Shown here one piece after another: positions 18,740 to 26,627 of a stretch of DNA of 64,000 bases. Below the pieces are notes generated by a model. That model searched no databases. It was not told the DNA's origin and worked only from the letters and a program-made list of their open reading frames with translations. This DNA comes from Pseudomonas fluorescens (lineage in GTDB: Bacteria; Pseudomonadota; Gammaproteobacteria; Pseudomonadales; Pseudomonadaceae), in contig NZ_LR134318.1 in NCBI RefSeq assembly GCF_900636825.1, positions 3,691,501-3,755,500 of the forward strand. The letters run 5' to 3'. Position 1 is the first letter of the stretch. The number at the start of each line of letters is the position of its first letter. The position numbers were made by a program, and so were the translations under genes.

Positions 18740-19909
18740 ATGAATTCCGATATTCCTCTTCAACTTCTGGGCGGCCTCACAGCACGCGAATTCTTGCGCG
18801 ACTACTGGCAGAAAAAGCCACTGCTGATCCGTCAGGCGATTCCTGACTTCGAAAGCCCGATCGACGCCGACGAACTGGCCGGCCTGGCCCTGGAAGAAGA
18901 AGTCGAATCGCGTCTGGTCATCGAGCATGGCGAGCGCCCTTGGGAATTGCGTCGCGGCCCGTTCGCTGAAGACGAGTTCAGCAAATTGCCGGAAAAAGAG
19001 TGGACGTTGCTCGTTCAGGCAGTCGATCAATTCGTGCCGGAAGTCAGCGAGCTGCTGGAAAACTTCCGCTTCCTGCCAAGCTGGCGCGTCGATGACGTGA
19101 TGATCAGCTTCGCCGCGCCGGGTGGCAGCGTCGGCCCGCATTTCGACAACTACGATGTATTCCTGCTGCAGGGCCACGGCAAGCGCAACTGGAAAATCGG
19201 CCAGATGTGCGATTCCGAAAGCCCGCTGCTGCAACACGCGGATCTGCGCATCCTTGCTGAATTCCACGAAACCGAAGAGTGGACGCTGGAACCGGGCGAC
19301 ATGCTCTACCTGCCGCCGCGTCTGGCCCATTGCGGCGTCGCGGTCGACAATTGCATGACTTACTCGGTCGGCTTCCGCGCGCCGAGCGCCGCTGAGGTGC
19401 TGACCCACTTCACCGACTTCCTCAGCCAGTTCCTGACTGACGAAGAGCGCTACACCGATGCCGACGCCAAGCCAGCGGCCGACCCGCATCAAATCCAGCA
19501 CGATGCACTGGATCGTTTGAAGAGCCTGCTCGCCGAACACATGAGTGACGAACGTCTGTTGCTGACGTGGTTTGGCCAATACATGACCGAGCCGCGCTAC
19601 CCGGAACTGGTGGTCGGCCCGGAAGACGTCGAAGAGGAAGATTTCCTCAGCGCTTTGCAAGATGGCGCCGTGCTGATCCGCAATCCAAGCGCGCGTCTGG
19701 CGTGGTCCGAAGTCGATGACGACCTGCTGTTGTTCGCCAGCGGCCAGAGCCGTTACCTGCCGGGCAAACTGCGCGAACTGCTGAAGCTGATCTGCGCCGC
19801 CGATGCCCTGCACGCCGACAATCTCGGCGAGTGGCTGAACGACGAAGACGGCCGCGGCCTGCTGTGCGAACTGGTCAAGCAAGGTAGCCTGGGGTTTGCT
19901 GATGAATAA
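18740..19909 (+). CDS. roxA: RoxA/YcfD-type 2-oxoglutarate oxygenase (ribosomal protein hydroxylase)
   Basis: Fe(II)/2-oxoglutarate dioxygenase with JmjC fold; E. coli YcfD/RoxA hydroxylates an arginine of ribosomal protein L16. 389 residues from ATG 18740. N-terminal motif LRDYWQKKPLLIRQA is characteristic. The metal triad is His-X-Asp in GPHFDNYDVFLLQ plus the distal His in LPPRLAHCGVAVDN. The C-terminal half is the dimerisation and winged-helix part. It overlaps the following acetyltransferase gene by 8 bp. Substrate is inferred from the family. Confidence 0.9.
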   Translation: MNSDIPLQLLGGLTAREFLRDYWQKKPLLIRQAIPDFESPIDADELAGLALEEEVESRLVIEHGERPWELRRGPFAEDEFSKLPEKEWTLLVQAVDQFVPEVSELLENFRFLPSWRVDDVMISFAAPGGSVGPHFDNYDVFLLQGHGKRNWKIGQMCDSESPLLQHADLRILAEFHETEEWTLEPGDMLYLPPRLAHCGVAVDNCMTYSVGFRAPSAAEVLTHFTDFLSQFLTDEERYTDADAKPAADPHQIQHDALDRLKSLLAEHMSDERLLLTWFGQYMTEPRYPELVVGPEDVEEEDFLSALQDGAVLIRNPSARLAWSEVDDDLLLFASGQSRYLPGKLRELLKLICAADALHADNLGEWLNDEDGRGLLCELVKQGSLGFADE

Positions 19910-20327
19910 AATTCGCGTTCGTGTCGCAGACTGGCAGAAGGATATCGCCGAGATCCGGCGCATTCGTGAAACGGTGTTCATCGCCGAACAATCGGTCCCG
20001 CCCGAGCTTGAGTGGGACGCGGATGACGCGACCGCCGTGCATTTTCTGGCGTTCGAAGGCGACTTTCCGATTGGTACTGCGCGATTGTTGCCCGATGGGC
20101 ACATTGGTCGTGTTTCGGTGCTGAAAGACTGGCGCGGGATGAAGGTTGGTGATGCGCTGATGCAAGCGGTCATTGCCGAAGCCGAAGCGCGCGGCTTGCA
20201 GCAACAGATGCTCAGCGCCCAAGTGCAGGCCACGGCGTTCTATGAGCGCCTGGGCTTCAGCCTGGTCAGCGAGGAATTCCTCGAGGCCGGGATCCCGCAT
20301 GTCGATATGGTTCGGCATTCGGTCTGA
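19902..20327 (+). CDS. GNAT-family N-acetyltransferase
   Basis: Acetyl-CoA-dependent acetyltransferase of unknown substrate. 141 residues. The acetyl-CoA loop is DWRGMKVGDALMQ after the beta-4 strand IGRVSVL, and the C-terminal AFYERLGFSLVSEEF is the usual GNAT motif B; the C-terminus IPHVDMV resembles the ElaA-like subgroup. The ATG lies inside the last codons of roxA (8-bp overlap), so the two are co-translated. This pairing suggests a protein-modifying pair, which is inference. Confidence 0.85.
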   Translation: MNKIRVRVADWQKDIAEIRRIRETVFIAEQSVPPELEWDADDATAVHFLAFEGDFPIGTARLLPDGHIGRVSVLKDWRGMKVGDALMQAVIAEAEARGLQQQMLSAQVQATAFYERLGFSLVSEEFLEAGIPHVDMVRHSV

Positions 20328-20335
20328 ACCCCGCC

Positions 20336-20408
20336 ATGATCGTTCCCACGCTCTGCGTGGGAACGATCATGTAAAACGCCCCGCCATCTCACGATGCCGG
20401 GGCGTTTT
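20336..20408. terminator. Palindrome plus bidirectional terminator after the GNAT gene
   Basis: First a perfect 16-bp-arm palindrome, ATGATCGTTCCCACGC / TCT / its complement (20336-20370). Then AAAACGCCCCG (20373-20383) pairs with CGGGGCGTTTT (20398-20408), a terminator in both directions. The first palindrome is a repeat class seen again at 57608-57638. Confidence 0.85.
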
Positions 20409-20466
20409 GCTGTCTACGATTCAACTTGCCCCATCCCGAGCCGACAAACTGCAACAACAGCAAACC

Positions 20467-20590
20467 TGTAGGAGCTGCCGCAGGCTGCGATCTTTTAGGC
20501 TTCAACACAATAAACGCGGCGTCGTTTTGATATCGTGGGCTGAGGAGCAAGGGCAAGATCCAGAAATCGCAGCCTTCGGCAGCTCCTACA
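20467..20590. repeat. REPIN before the secretin-like gene
   Basis: TGTAGGAGCTGCCGCAGGCT... at 20467-20496 and a diverged reverse-complement arm (AAATCGCAGCCTTCGGCAGC...) ending at 20590, spaced about 75 bp apart. One arm is the CGCAGG variant, the other CGAAGG, so the pair is mismatched at that position. Confidence 0.9.
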
Positions 20591-20617
20591 GAAATCTATT
20601 CAGCGGAGATAACGGAT

Positions 20618-21379
20618 ATGTCCCTACGCACCCTGCTCACCACCTTGCTGCTCGGCTGCAGTATTTCGGTGATGGCAGCCACAGAAGTTGTCCCTCTGAA
20701 ATACCACACCAGCGCCGACATGCTGCCGGTGGCGCAGGATTTTCTCGGCCAGGACGGTAAGGTCAGCGCTTACGGCAATCAACTGATCGTTAACGCCGAG
20801 CCCGGCAGGATTCAGGAACTCAAGGATCTGCTGACGCAACTCGACACCGCCCCCAAACGCCTGCTGATCACCGTCGACACCAACGAAAACAACGGGCGTG
20901 GCGATGAAGGTTATGCGATTAACGGTGGGCAGCCGAATCAGACCCGCATCATCAGCCGCAGCACGACCAGCCGTAACGGCGGCGTTCAACAGATCCAGGC
21001 CAGCGAAGGCGCGCCGGCGCTGATCCAGGTCGGGCAAAGCGTGCCGATCACCAACGTCCAGAGCGATTCCTACGGCGGCTACAACAGCGATACCCAATAC
21101 CGCAACGTCACCCAGGGTTTTTACGTCACTGCCAGCGTCACTGGCGACACCGTTCATCTGGCGATCAGCACCAACCGTGACCGGATGAGCCAGGAACGTT
21201 CCGATGTAGTGAACGTGCAAAGTACCGACACAACCGTCACCGGACGCCTTGGCGAGTGGATCACCCTCGCCGGCGTCAACAGCCAGACCCAGGCTGACAA
21301 ACAGGGCCTGACCCGCAGCTACTCGACTCAAGGTCGGGATGACATGACCTTGCGGGTCAAAGTCGACACCTTGGACTAA
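20618..21379 (+). CDS. Small periplasmic protein with secretin N-domain
   Basis: 253 residues. The N-terminus MSLRTLLTTLLLGCSISVMA is a signal peptide. Residues about 22-80 (VVPLKYHTSADMLPVAQDFL..., YGNQLIVNAEPGRIQELKDL) match the short N1-type domain of type II/III secretins. The rest is beta-rich, with ALIQVGQSVPITNV and GEWITLAGVN resembling fragments of the secretin gate region, but the length is less than half of a real secretin and no pilotin-binding tail is seen. A homologous gene sits upstream of aceA in other pseudomonads. Ribosome site GCGGAGAT. It lacks partner secretion genes, so a secretion role is not supported. Confidence 0.8.
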   Translation: MSLRTLLTTLLLGCSISVMAATEVVPLKYHTSADMLPVAQDFLGQDGKVSAYGNQLIVNAEPGRIQELKDLLTQLDTAPKRLLITVDTNENNGRGDEGYAINGGQPNQTRIISRSTTSRNGGVQQIQASEGAPALIQVGQSVPITNVQSDSYGGYNSDTQYRNVTQGFYVTASVTGDTVHLAISTNRDRMSQERSDVVNVQSTDTTVTGRLGEWITLAGVNSQTQADKQGLTRSYSTQGRDDMTLRVKVDTLD

Positions 21380-21854
21380 AGCACCGAAAACTGACTGATT
21401 AGTCGTATTAGACGAAAGATGTAGTGCTTCAAAAAAAGCACTACAAAACGTTTGACGAGGCAAAAAAGCGAAGGCATGATGGCCTCGCTCCCGCTAATCA
21501 GGGGCCCTGGCAAGGGCCTTCGAAGCGATGTTCGCACCTACCCCGCGAGCCGCTTCGTGTCTGTACCGCCCACAAGGTGTGTTTGACGAGGTTGCCGACT
21601 GGAACGAAGTTGTCCCGAGGGACGGAAGCGTATTTAGGTAACCCGGCTTCACGCTGTTGTTCGTATAAAGGCCCACGACGCCCGAATATGTTCTGCAGTG
21701 CGCCACTACCTGCTCACTTCCCCTCGAGCCCATCGTTCATCCCGTCGCCTTCCCCGTCAGACCCGACTTGACCACCTAAGCTTCTGGTCAGCGAGCGCAG
21801 GAATTTTCCACCGCAGAACAACTTTTCATAAAAGACGCGACGAGGTTTATCTCC
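21380..21854. other. aceA upstream regulatory region
   Basis: 475 bp with no gene that I can support. It contains a 10-bp-arm inverted repeat (21420-21445), a possible sigma-70 promoter next to it, and a duplicated 11-mer GTTTGACGAGG (21450-21460 and 21581-21591). The remaining 250 bp before aceA shows no further clear signal. The leader from the candidate promoter would be about 370 nt, which is unusually long. Confidence 0.55.
21420..21480 (+). promoter_or_regulatory. Candidate aceA promoter with adjacent inverted repeat
   Basis: TGTAGTGCTT (21420-21429), 6-nt spacer, AAGCACTACA (21436-21445). Six bases further is TTGACG (21452-21457), a 17-bp spacer, and CATGAT (21475-21480). The outer TGTAGT/ACTACA half-sites look like the kind of site I recall for RccR, the RpiR-family regulator of glyoxylate genes in P. 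fluorescens. This is from memory, not checked. The hairpin could instead terminate the upstream gene, but the T run is missing on the plus strand. Confidence 0.45.
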
Positions 21855-23180
21855 ATGGCACTGACACGCGAACAGCAAATTGCAGCCCTCGAAAAAGACT
21901 GGGCTGAAAACCCGCGCTGGAAAGGCGTGACACGCACTTACTCCGCTGCTGACGTGGTTCGTCTGCGTGGCTCGGTCCAGCCTGAGCACACCTTTGCGAA
22001 GATGGGCGCCGAGAAGCTGTGGAACCTGGTGACCCAGGGCGCCAAGCCGTCCTTCCGTCCTGAGAAAGATTTCGTCAACTGCATGGGCGCCCTGACCGGT
22101 GGCCAGGCTGTTCAGCAGGTCAAGGCCGGTATCCAGGCCATTTACCTGTCCGGCTGGCAGGTTGCTGCGGACAACAACTCCGCCGAATCCATGTACCCGG
22201 ACCAGTCGCTGTACCCGGTGGACTCGGTACCAACCGTGGTCAAGCGCATCAACAACTCGTTCCGTCGCGCCGACCAGATCCAGTGGAAAGCCGGCAAGAA
22301 CCCGGGCGATGACGGCTACATCGACTACTTCGCGCCAATCGTAGCGGACGCCGAAGCCGGTTTCGGCGGTGTACTCAACGCCTACGAGCTGATGAAAAGC
22401 ATGATCGAAGCCGGCGCCGCTGGCGTTCACTTCGAAGACCAACTGGCTTCGGTAAAAAAATGCGGTCACATGGGCGGCAAGGTTCTGGTGCCAACCCAGG
22501 AAGCCGTACAGAAGCTGACCGCTGCCCGTCTGGCGGCCGACGTTGCCGGTACACCGACCATCATTCTGGCCCGTACCGACGCCAACGCTGCCGACTTGCT
22601 GACCTCCGATTGCGACCCGTACGACCAGCCGTTCGTGACTGGCGAGCGTACTCAGGAAGGTTTCTACAAAGTCCGCGCCGGTCTCGACCAAGCGATCGCC
22701 CGTGGCCTGGCTTACGCGCCGTACGCCGATCTGATCTGGTGCGAAACCGCCAAACCGGATCTGGAAGAAGCACGTCGCTTCGCTGAAGCGATCAAAAAGG
22801 AATACCCGGACCAACTGCTGTCGTACAACTGCTCGCCTTCCTTCAACTGGAAGAAAAACCTGGACGACGCGACCATCGCCAAGTTCCAGCGCGAATTGTC
22901 CGCCATGGGTTACAAGCACCAGTTCATTACCCTGGCCGGTATTCACAACATGTGGCACAGCATGTTCAACCTGGCGCACGACTACGCCCGCAACGACATG
23001 ACTGCTTATGTGAAACTGCAAGAGCAGGAATTCGCTGACGCCGCCAAGGGTTACACCTTCGTTGCGCACCAGCAGGAAGTGGGCACTGGCTACTTCGACG
23101 ACATGACCACCGTGATCCAGGGCGGCTCGTCCTCGGTGACTGCGCTGACCGGTTCGACCGAAGAAGAACAGTTCCACTGA
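21855..23180 (+). CDS. aceA: Isocitrate lyase
   Basis: Cleaves isocitrate to glyoxylate and succinate, the first step of the glyoxylate shunt. 441 residues. The active-site motif is KKCGHMGGK with catalytic Cys203, and the Mg-binding ADAEAGFGG and SYNCSPSFNW blocks are intact. Ribosome site GACGAGG upstream of ATG. It competes with icd and idh for isocitrate; Ser115 of Icd is present for AceK control. Terminator at 23248. Confidence 0.98.
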   Translation: MALTREQQIAALEKDWAENPRWKGVTRTYSAADVVRLRGSVQPEHTFAKMGAEKLWNLVTQGAKPSFRPEKDFVNCMGALTGGQAVQQVKAGIQAIYLSGWQVAADNNSAESMYPDQSLYPVDSVPTVVKRINNSFRRADQIQWKAGKNPGDDGYIDYFAPIVADAEAGFGGVLNAYELMKSMIEAGAAGVHFEDQLASVKKCGHMGGKVLVPTQEAVQKLTAARLAADVAGTPTIILARTDANAADLLTSDCDPYDQPFVTGERTQEGFYKVRAGLDQAIARGLAYAPYADLIWCETAKPDLEEARRFAEAIKKEYPDQLLSYNCSPSFNWKKNLDDATIAKFQRELSAMGYKHQFITLAGIHNMWHSMFNLAHDYARNDMTAYVKLQEQEFADAAKGYTFVAHQQEVGTGYFDDMTTVIQGGSSSVTALTGSTEEEQFH

Positions 23181-23247
23181 TACTGCTTCACTGAGCAAAC
23201 GGCCTCTGCGGATCGGATACAAAGCTAACCGCAGAGCCGCAAGACTG

Positions 23248-23278
23248 ACGCCCCGACTGGTTCGGGGCGTTTTTTTTG
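23248..23278 (+). terminator. Terminator of aceA
   Basis: ACGCCCCGA, loop CTGGT, TCGGGGCGT, then eight T. Confidence 0.95.
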
Positions 23279-23305
23279 CCTGCAATTCAACCTCGCCCCC
23301 GGCCC

Positions 23306-23392
23306 TGTAGGAGCTGCCGAAGGCTGCGATCTTTTAAATCCGATTTAGAAAAGAACAAAATCAAAAGATCGCAGCCTTCGGCAGCTCCTACA
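23306..23392. repeat. REPIN between aceA and the permease gene
   Basis: TGTAGGAGCTGCCGAAGGCT... at 23306-23335 with its exact reverse complement at 23363-23392. The 149 bp from here to the permease start show no further clear signal. Confidence 0.93.
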
Positions 23393-23541
23393 TAGATGGC
23401 CAATACCTGTGACGACAGTTCACACCCTCTTTGAACCGTTTGGGGCTAATACCCGATGCTCTGAGCGCTTAGGGTACGGCCATCGCCGTGTCGTTGCGGC
23501 GCTACGACAATAATAAAGACGCTCATTCGAGGTACAAGCCG

Positions 23542-24966
23542 ATGCGTGATGACAAAGACAAGGCTAACAACGAGCTAGGGAATGGCTTGAAAGGGCGACA
23601 GGTCACGATGATTTCCATCGGCGGCGTCATTGGCGCCGGCCTGTTCGTGGGCTCGAGCAATGCCATCGCCACGGCCGGCCCGGCGGTGTTGATATCGTAT
23701 GTCTGCGCCGCGATCATCGTGGTACTGGTCATGCAGATGCTCGGCGAGATGGCGACCGCGCGGCCGGACACCGGGTCGTTCTCTTCCTATGCCGATCAGG
23801 CGATCGGTCGCTGGGCCGGGTTCTCCATCGGCTGGCTGTACTGGTGGTTCTATGTTCTGGTGATCGCCATCGAAGCGATCGTCGCCGGCAACATTCTCGG
23901 CGACTGGTTGGGCATTTCCCACTGGATAGCCGCCTTCGGCGTCACGTTTGCGTTGATTCTGTGCAACAGCCTCAGCGTCGGTTCATTCGGCACACTGGAA
24001 TATTGGTTGTCGCTGTTCAAAGTCGTGTCGATCGTCGGTTTCATCATTCTCGGCGTGCTGGCGATCTTCGGCATTTTGCCGGGCTCATCGACCAGCGGGA
24101 TTTCCAATCTCTGGGCGAATGGCGGTTTTGCGCCCAACGGCAATGTAGCGATTGTCGCCGGCCTGCTGACAGCGATGTTCAGTTTCCAGGGCAGCGAAGT
24201 GGTAACCATCGCCGCTGCTGAATCCAAAGATCCGAAAGCCAACATCAAGAAAGCCATTCGCGCGGTGGTCTGGCGACTGGGCTTGTTCTACCTCGGTTCG
24301 ATGTTTGTGGTGGTGTGCCTGATCCCCTGGAACAACCCGGATCTGGCGCAAGGTTCCTATCAGGCGGTGCTGAGCGCAATGAACATTCCGTGGGCGCCGC
24401 AGATCATGGGGATTGTCGTGCTGGTGGCAGTCACCAGTTGCCTGAACTCGGCGATCTACACCGCTTCGCGCATGGCGTACTCACTGGCACGGCGCGGCGA
24501 TGCACCGAATGCAGTGTCACACACCACCCGCAACGGTGTGCCGCTGCTGGCCGTGGCACTGACATCGGTTGCTGCACTGACGGCCCTGACCGCCAACTAT
24601 CTGCTGCCCAAGCAGGTATTTCAGTTTTTGCTGGCCACCAGCGGCGCGCTGGCGCTCTTGATGTATCTGGTGATCGCCGTCACGCAACTGTGCATGCGTC
24701 GCAAACTGGTGGCGCAGGGCAAAAAGCTCGAAGTGCGGATGTGGATGTTCCCCTATCTGACGATCCTCACCATCGGCTTCATCCTCGCTGTATTCGCGAT
24801 CATGGCGGCCTTCCCCGGCCAGCGTGCGGAACTGCTTTCAACCCTCGGCCTGACCACAGTGCTGGTGATCATCGGCGCGTATTTGCAGAAGTCCCAGCCG
24901 GAGCTATCGGCTCGACGCAGCGCGATGTCGCCGGTTGAACCGGTCACGCCGCCAGTGCTGGCCTGA
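23542..24966 (+). CDS. Amino acid permease, APC/GabP-like
   Basis: Proton-coupled amino acid importer of the inner membrane. 474 residues, about 12 hydrophobic segments. TM1 has the APC motif ISIGGVIGAGLFVGSSNAIA; TM3 region MLGEMATARPDTGSFSSYAD and the loop SFQGSEVVTIAAAESKDPKA are typical of the amino acid transporter (AAT) family, near GabP, AnsP and ProY. ATG 23542 was chosen (CGAGG nine bases upstream) over a GTG at 23488. First gene of a co-directional cassette; 138 bp ahead of the cupin gene. Substrate is not deducible, but should match the aminotransferase at 26628. Confidence 0.85.
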   Translation: MRDDKDKANNELGNGLKGRQVTMISIGGVIGAGLFVGSSNAIATAGPAVLISYVCAAIIVVLVMQMLGEMATARPDTGSFSSYADQAIGRWAGFSIGWLYWWFYVLVIAIEAIVAGNILGDWLGISHWIAAFGVTFALILCNSLSVGSFGTLEYWLSLFKVVSIVGFIILGVLAIFGILPGSSTSGISNLWANGGFAPNGNVAIVAGLLTAMFSFQGSEVVTIAAAESKDPKANIKKAIRAVVWRLGLFYLGSMFVVVCLIPWNNPDLAQGSYQAVLSAMNIPWAPQIMGIVVLVAVTSCLNSAIYTASRMAYSLARRGDAPNAVSHTTRNGVPLLAVALTSVAALTALTANYLLPKQVFQFLLATSGALALLMYLVIAVTQLCMRRKLVAQGKKLEVRMWMFPYLTILTIGFILAVFAIMAAFPGQRAELLSTLGLTTVLVIIGAYLQKSQPELSARRSAMSPVEPVTPPVLA

Positions 24967-25104
24967 AGTCGCACGCTGCTGTGACCGAGCGTCACAGCGA
25001 GTGTGCCGGCAAGCCTCTTTTTCACCGCTGAACGCCAGCCTAATCTGCTTGAAACCCCGGCCTGCAACCGGCCGGGGCTCATCAAAACCTACAAGGAAAG
25101 CCTC

Positions 25105-25641
25105 ATGAGTATCGCGCCAAAACCTGACGAACTGGCCATCCCTTATCAACTGCCGCAAGTGCCGTACATGCCGCCCGACATGGTGCACCCCGGCGTACTC
25201 GGCAAATGGCTGGAAGACGATCAACTGTGGGTGCCGGTGACCGATTCGGTGTCATTCAAACCGCTGCTGCTGAGTGTTTCCGGCGGCTACTACATCAACC
25301 TGCTGCGCGTGCGCAAAAGTGGCGTGCTCTCCCGTCACCGTCACACTGGCGGGGTGCACGCTTTGGTACTCAAGGGTCGCTGGTACTATCTGGAGCATGA
25401 CTGGGTCGCCGAGGAAGGTTCGTTTGCATTCGAGCCACCGGGCGAGACTCACACCCTGTTCGTGCCGGAAGATGTCGAAGAAATGATTACCTGGTTTCAC
25501 GTACAGGGCGGCTACACCTACGTTGACCCGCAGGGTGTAGCGGTCGGCTACGAAGACGTTTTCACCAAACTGGAAACGGCCCGCGCGCATTACCAAAAGC
25601 TCGGGCTGCCAGACGATTACATCGAACAGTTCATTCGCTGA
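25105..25641 (+). CDS. Cupin of the 2,4'-dihydroxyacetophenone dioxygenase family
   Basis: 178 residues, single cupin barrel. Predicted metal ligands His78 and His80 (RHRH), Glu97 (YYLEHDW) and His116 (PGETHTL). The order and spacing match the DAD family, iron enzymes that cleave the carbon bond of an alpha-hydroxy ketone. ATG 25105 has AAGGAAAG before it. The actual substrate is unknown; some members of this family are anti-sigma (ChrR-like) or storage cupins, but no zinc-binding anti-sigma domain is present here. It is flanked by a permease and a LysR regulator. Confidence 0.72.
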   Translation: MSIAPKPDELAIPYQLPQVPYMPPDMVHPGVLGKWLEDDQLWVPVTDSVSFKPLLLSVSGGYYINLLRVRKSGVLSRHRHTGGVHALVLKGRWYYLEHDWVAEEGSFAFEPPGETHTLFVPEDVEEMITWFHVQGGYTYVDPQGVAVGYEDVFTKLETARAHYQKLGLPDDYIEQFIR

Positions 25642-25683
25642 TCCGCACAGTGGCAGGCGTCTGACCGATACGGGAGGCAAGCA

Positions 25684-26595
25684 TTGGATAACTACTCGCA
25701 GCTGCTGGCGTTTCTATGGGCCACCGAGCACGGTAATTTTTCCGCGGCCTCTCGCGCCCACGGTCTGACGCCTTCGGCCATCAGCAAGTTGATTTCGCGC
25801 CTGGAAGACCGCTTGCAAGTGCGCCTGTTTCAGCGCGGCACGCGCAGCCTGTCGCTGACCGAAGAAGGCGCCGCCTATCTGGTCAGCGCCCGCGCGGTAA
25901 TCAATGCCATGGCTGAAGCCGATTCATTGGCCGAAGCATTTCCGACGCGGGTCAGCGGCACGCTGCGGATTCACACGATGTCGACCTTTGCCAAACACCA
26001 GATCATCCCATGGCTGCCGGAATTTCTCGCGGCCTACCCCGGCCTGACGATCGACATCCAGATCGGCGCGCAATTCTCCGATCAGTTCGATCAAGGCCTG
26101 GATCTGGCCATTCACAGCGGCGTGCTGCCGGACTCCACACGCATTGCCCGCAAGATTGGCCAGAGTCGCTGGATCATCTGCGCCTCGCCGCAGTATCTGG
26201 CCCGCCACGGAACGCCCGAACGCCCGCAGCAATTGCTTGATCACACCTGTTTCAGTTTTGGCTTCAACAGCGTGTGGAATGACTGGGATTTTCTCGTCGA
26301 TGGCAGCCCGGCCAGCATCCCGGTGATTCCCAAAGCCACCTTCGCACAGGGCGATCTGCTTCGGGATCTGGCGCTCAGCGGCGCGGGCATTGTGCGCCTG
26401 GCCGAGTTTCACATCGGCCAGGATATCCGCGAAGGTCGCTTGATCCCACTGCTGCAAAGCTACAGCCCGGACAGCTTCGAACCGATTTACATGATCTACA
26501 CCAATCGCAAGCACCTCAGCCCCAGGATCCGCGTGTTCCGCGACTTTCTTGAACAAAAACTCGCGCAGAGTCCGTGGAACACCGAGCGCGGCTGA
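25684..26595 (+). CDS. LysR-family transcriptional regulator
   Basis: 303 residues. The N-terminal winged helix (residues 1-60) reads LLAFLWATEHGNFSAASRAH with the recognition part LTPSAISKLISRLEDRLQVR, followed by the helical linker and the two-lobed effector domain from about 90. I chose the TTG start at 25684 (MDNYSQLLAFL) because GGGAGG lies seven bases before it and no ATG gives a full HTH. Unusually it is inside the cassette, in the same direction as its neighbours (43 bp after the cupin, 33 bp before the aminotransferase), rather than divergent. It probably controls the permease-cupin-aminotransferase genes, and its effector is likely the transported compound; this is inference. Confidence 0.93.
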   Translation: MDNYSQLLAFLWATEHGNFSAASRAHGLTPSAISKLISRLEDRLQVRLFQRGTRSLSLTEEGAAYLVSARAVINAMAEADSLAEAFPTRVSGTLRIHTMSTFAKHQIIPWLPEFLAAYPGLTIDIQIGAQFSDQFDQGLDLAIHSGVLPDSTRIARKIGQSRWIICASPQYLARHGTPERPQQLLDHTCFSFGFNSVWNDWDFLVDGSPASIPVIPKATFAQGDLLRDLALSGAGIVRLAEFHIGQDIREGRLIPLLQSYSPDSFEPIYMIYTNRKHLSPRIRVFRDFLEQKLAQSPWNTERG

Positions 26596-26627
26596 TCGCT
26601 CACCCATTAATAAGCACAGAGGCTTCT

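Noticed and set aside
23488..23541. GTG start of the permease 18 codons upstream
   Set aside because: The extra residues (MSLRRYDNNKDAHSRYKP) are hydrophilic and have no ribosome site, while the ATG at 23542 has CGAGG at a suitable distance.
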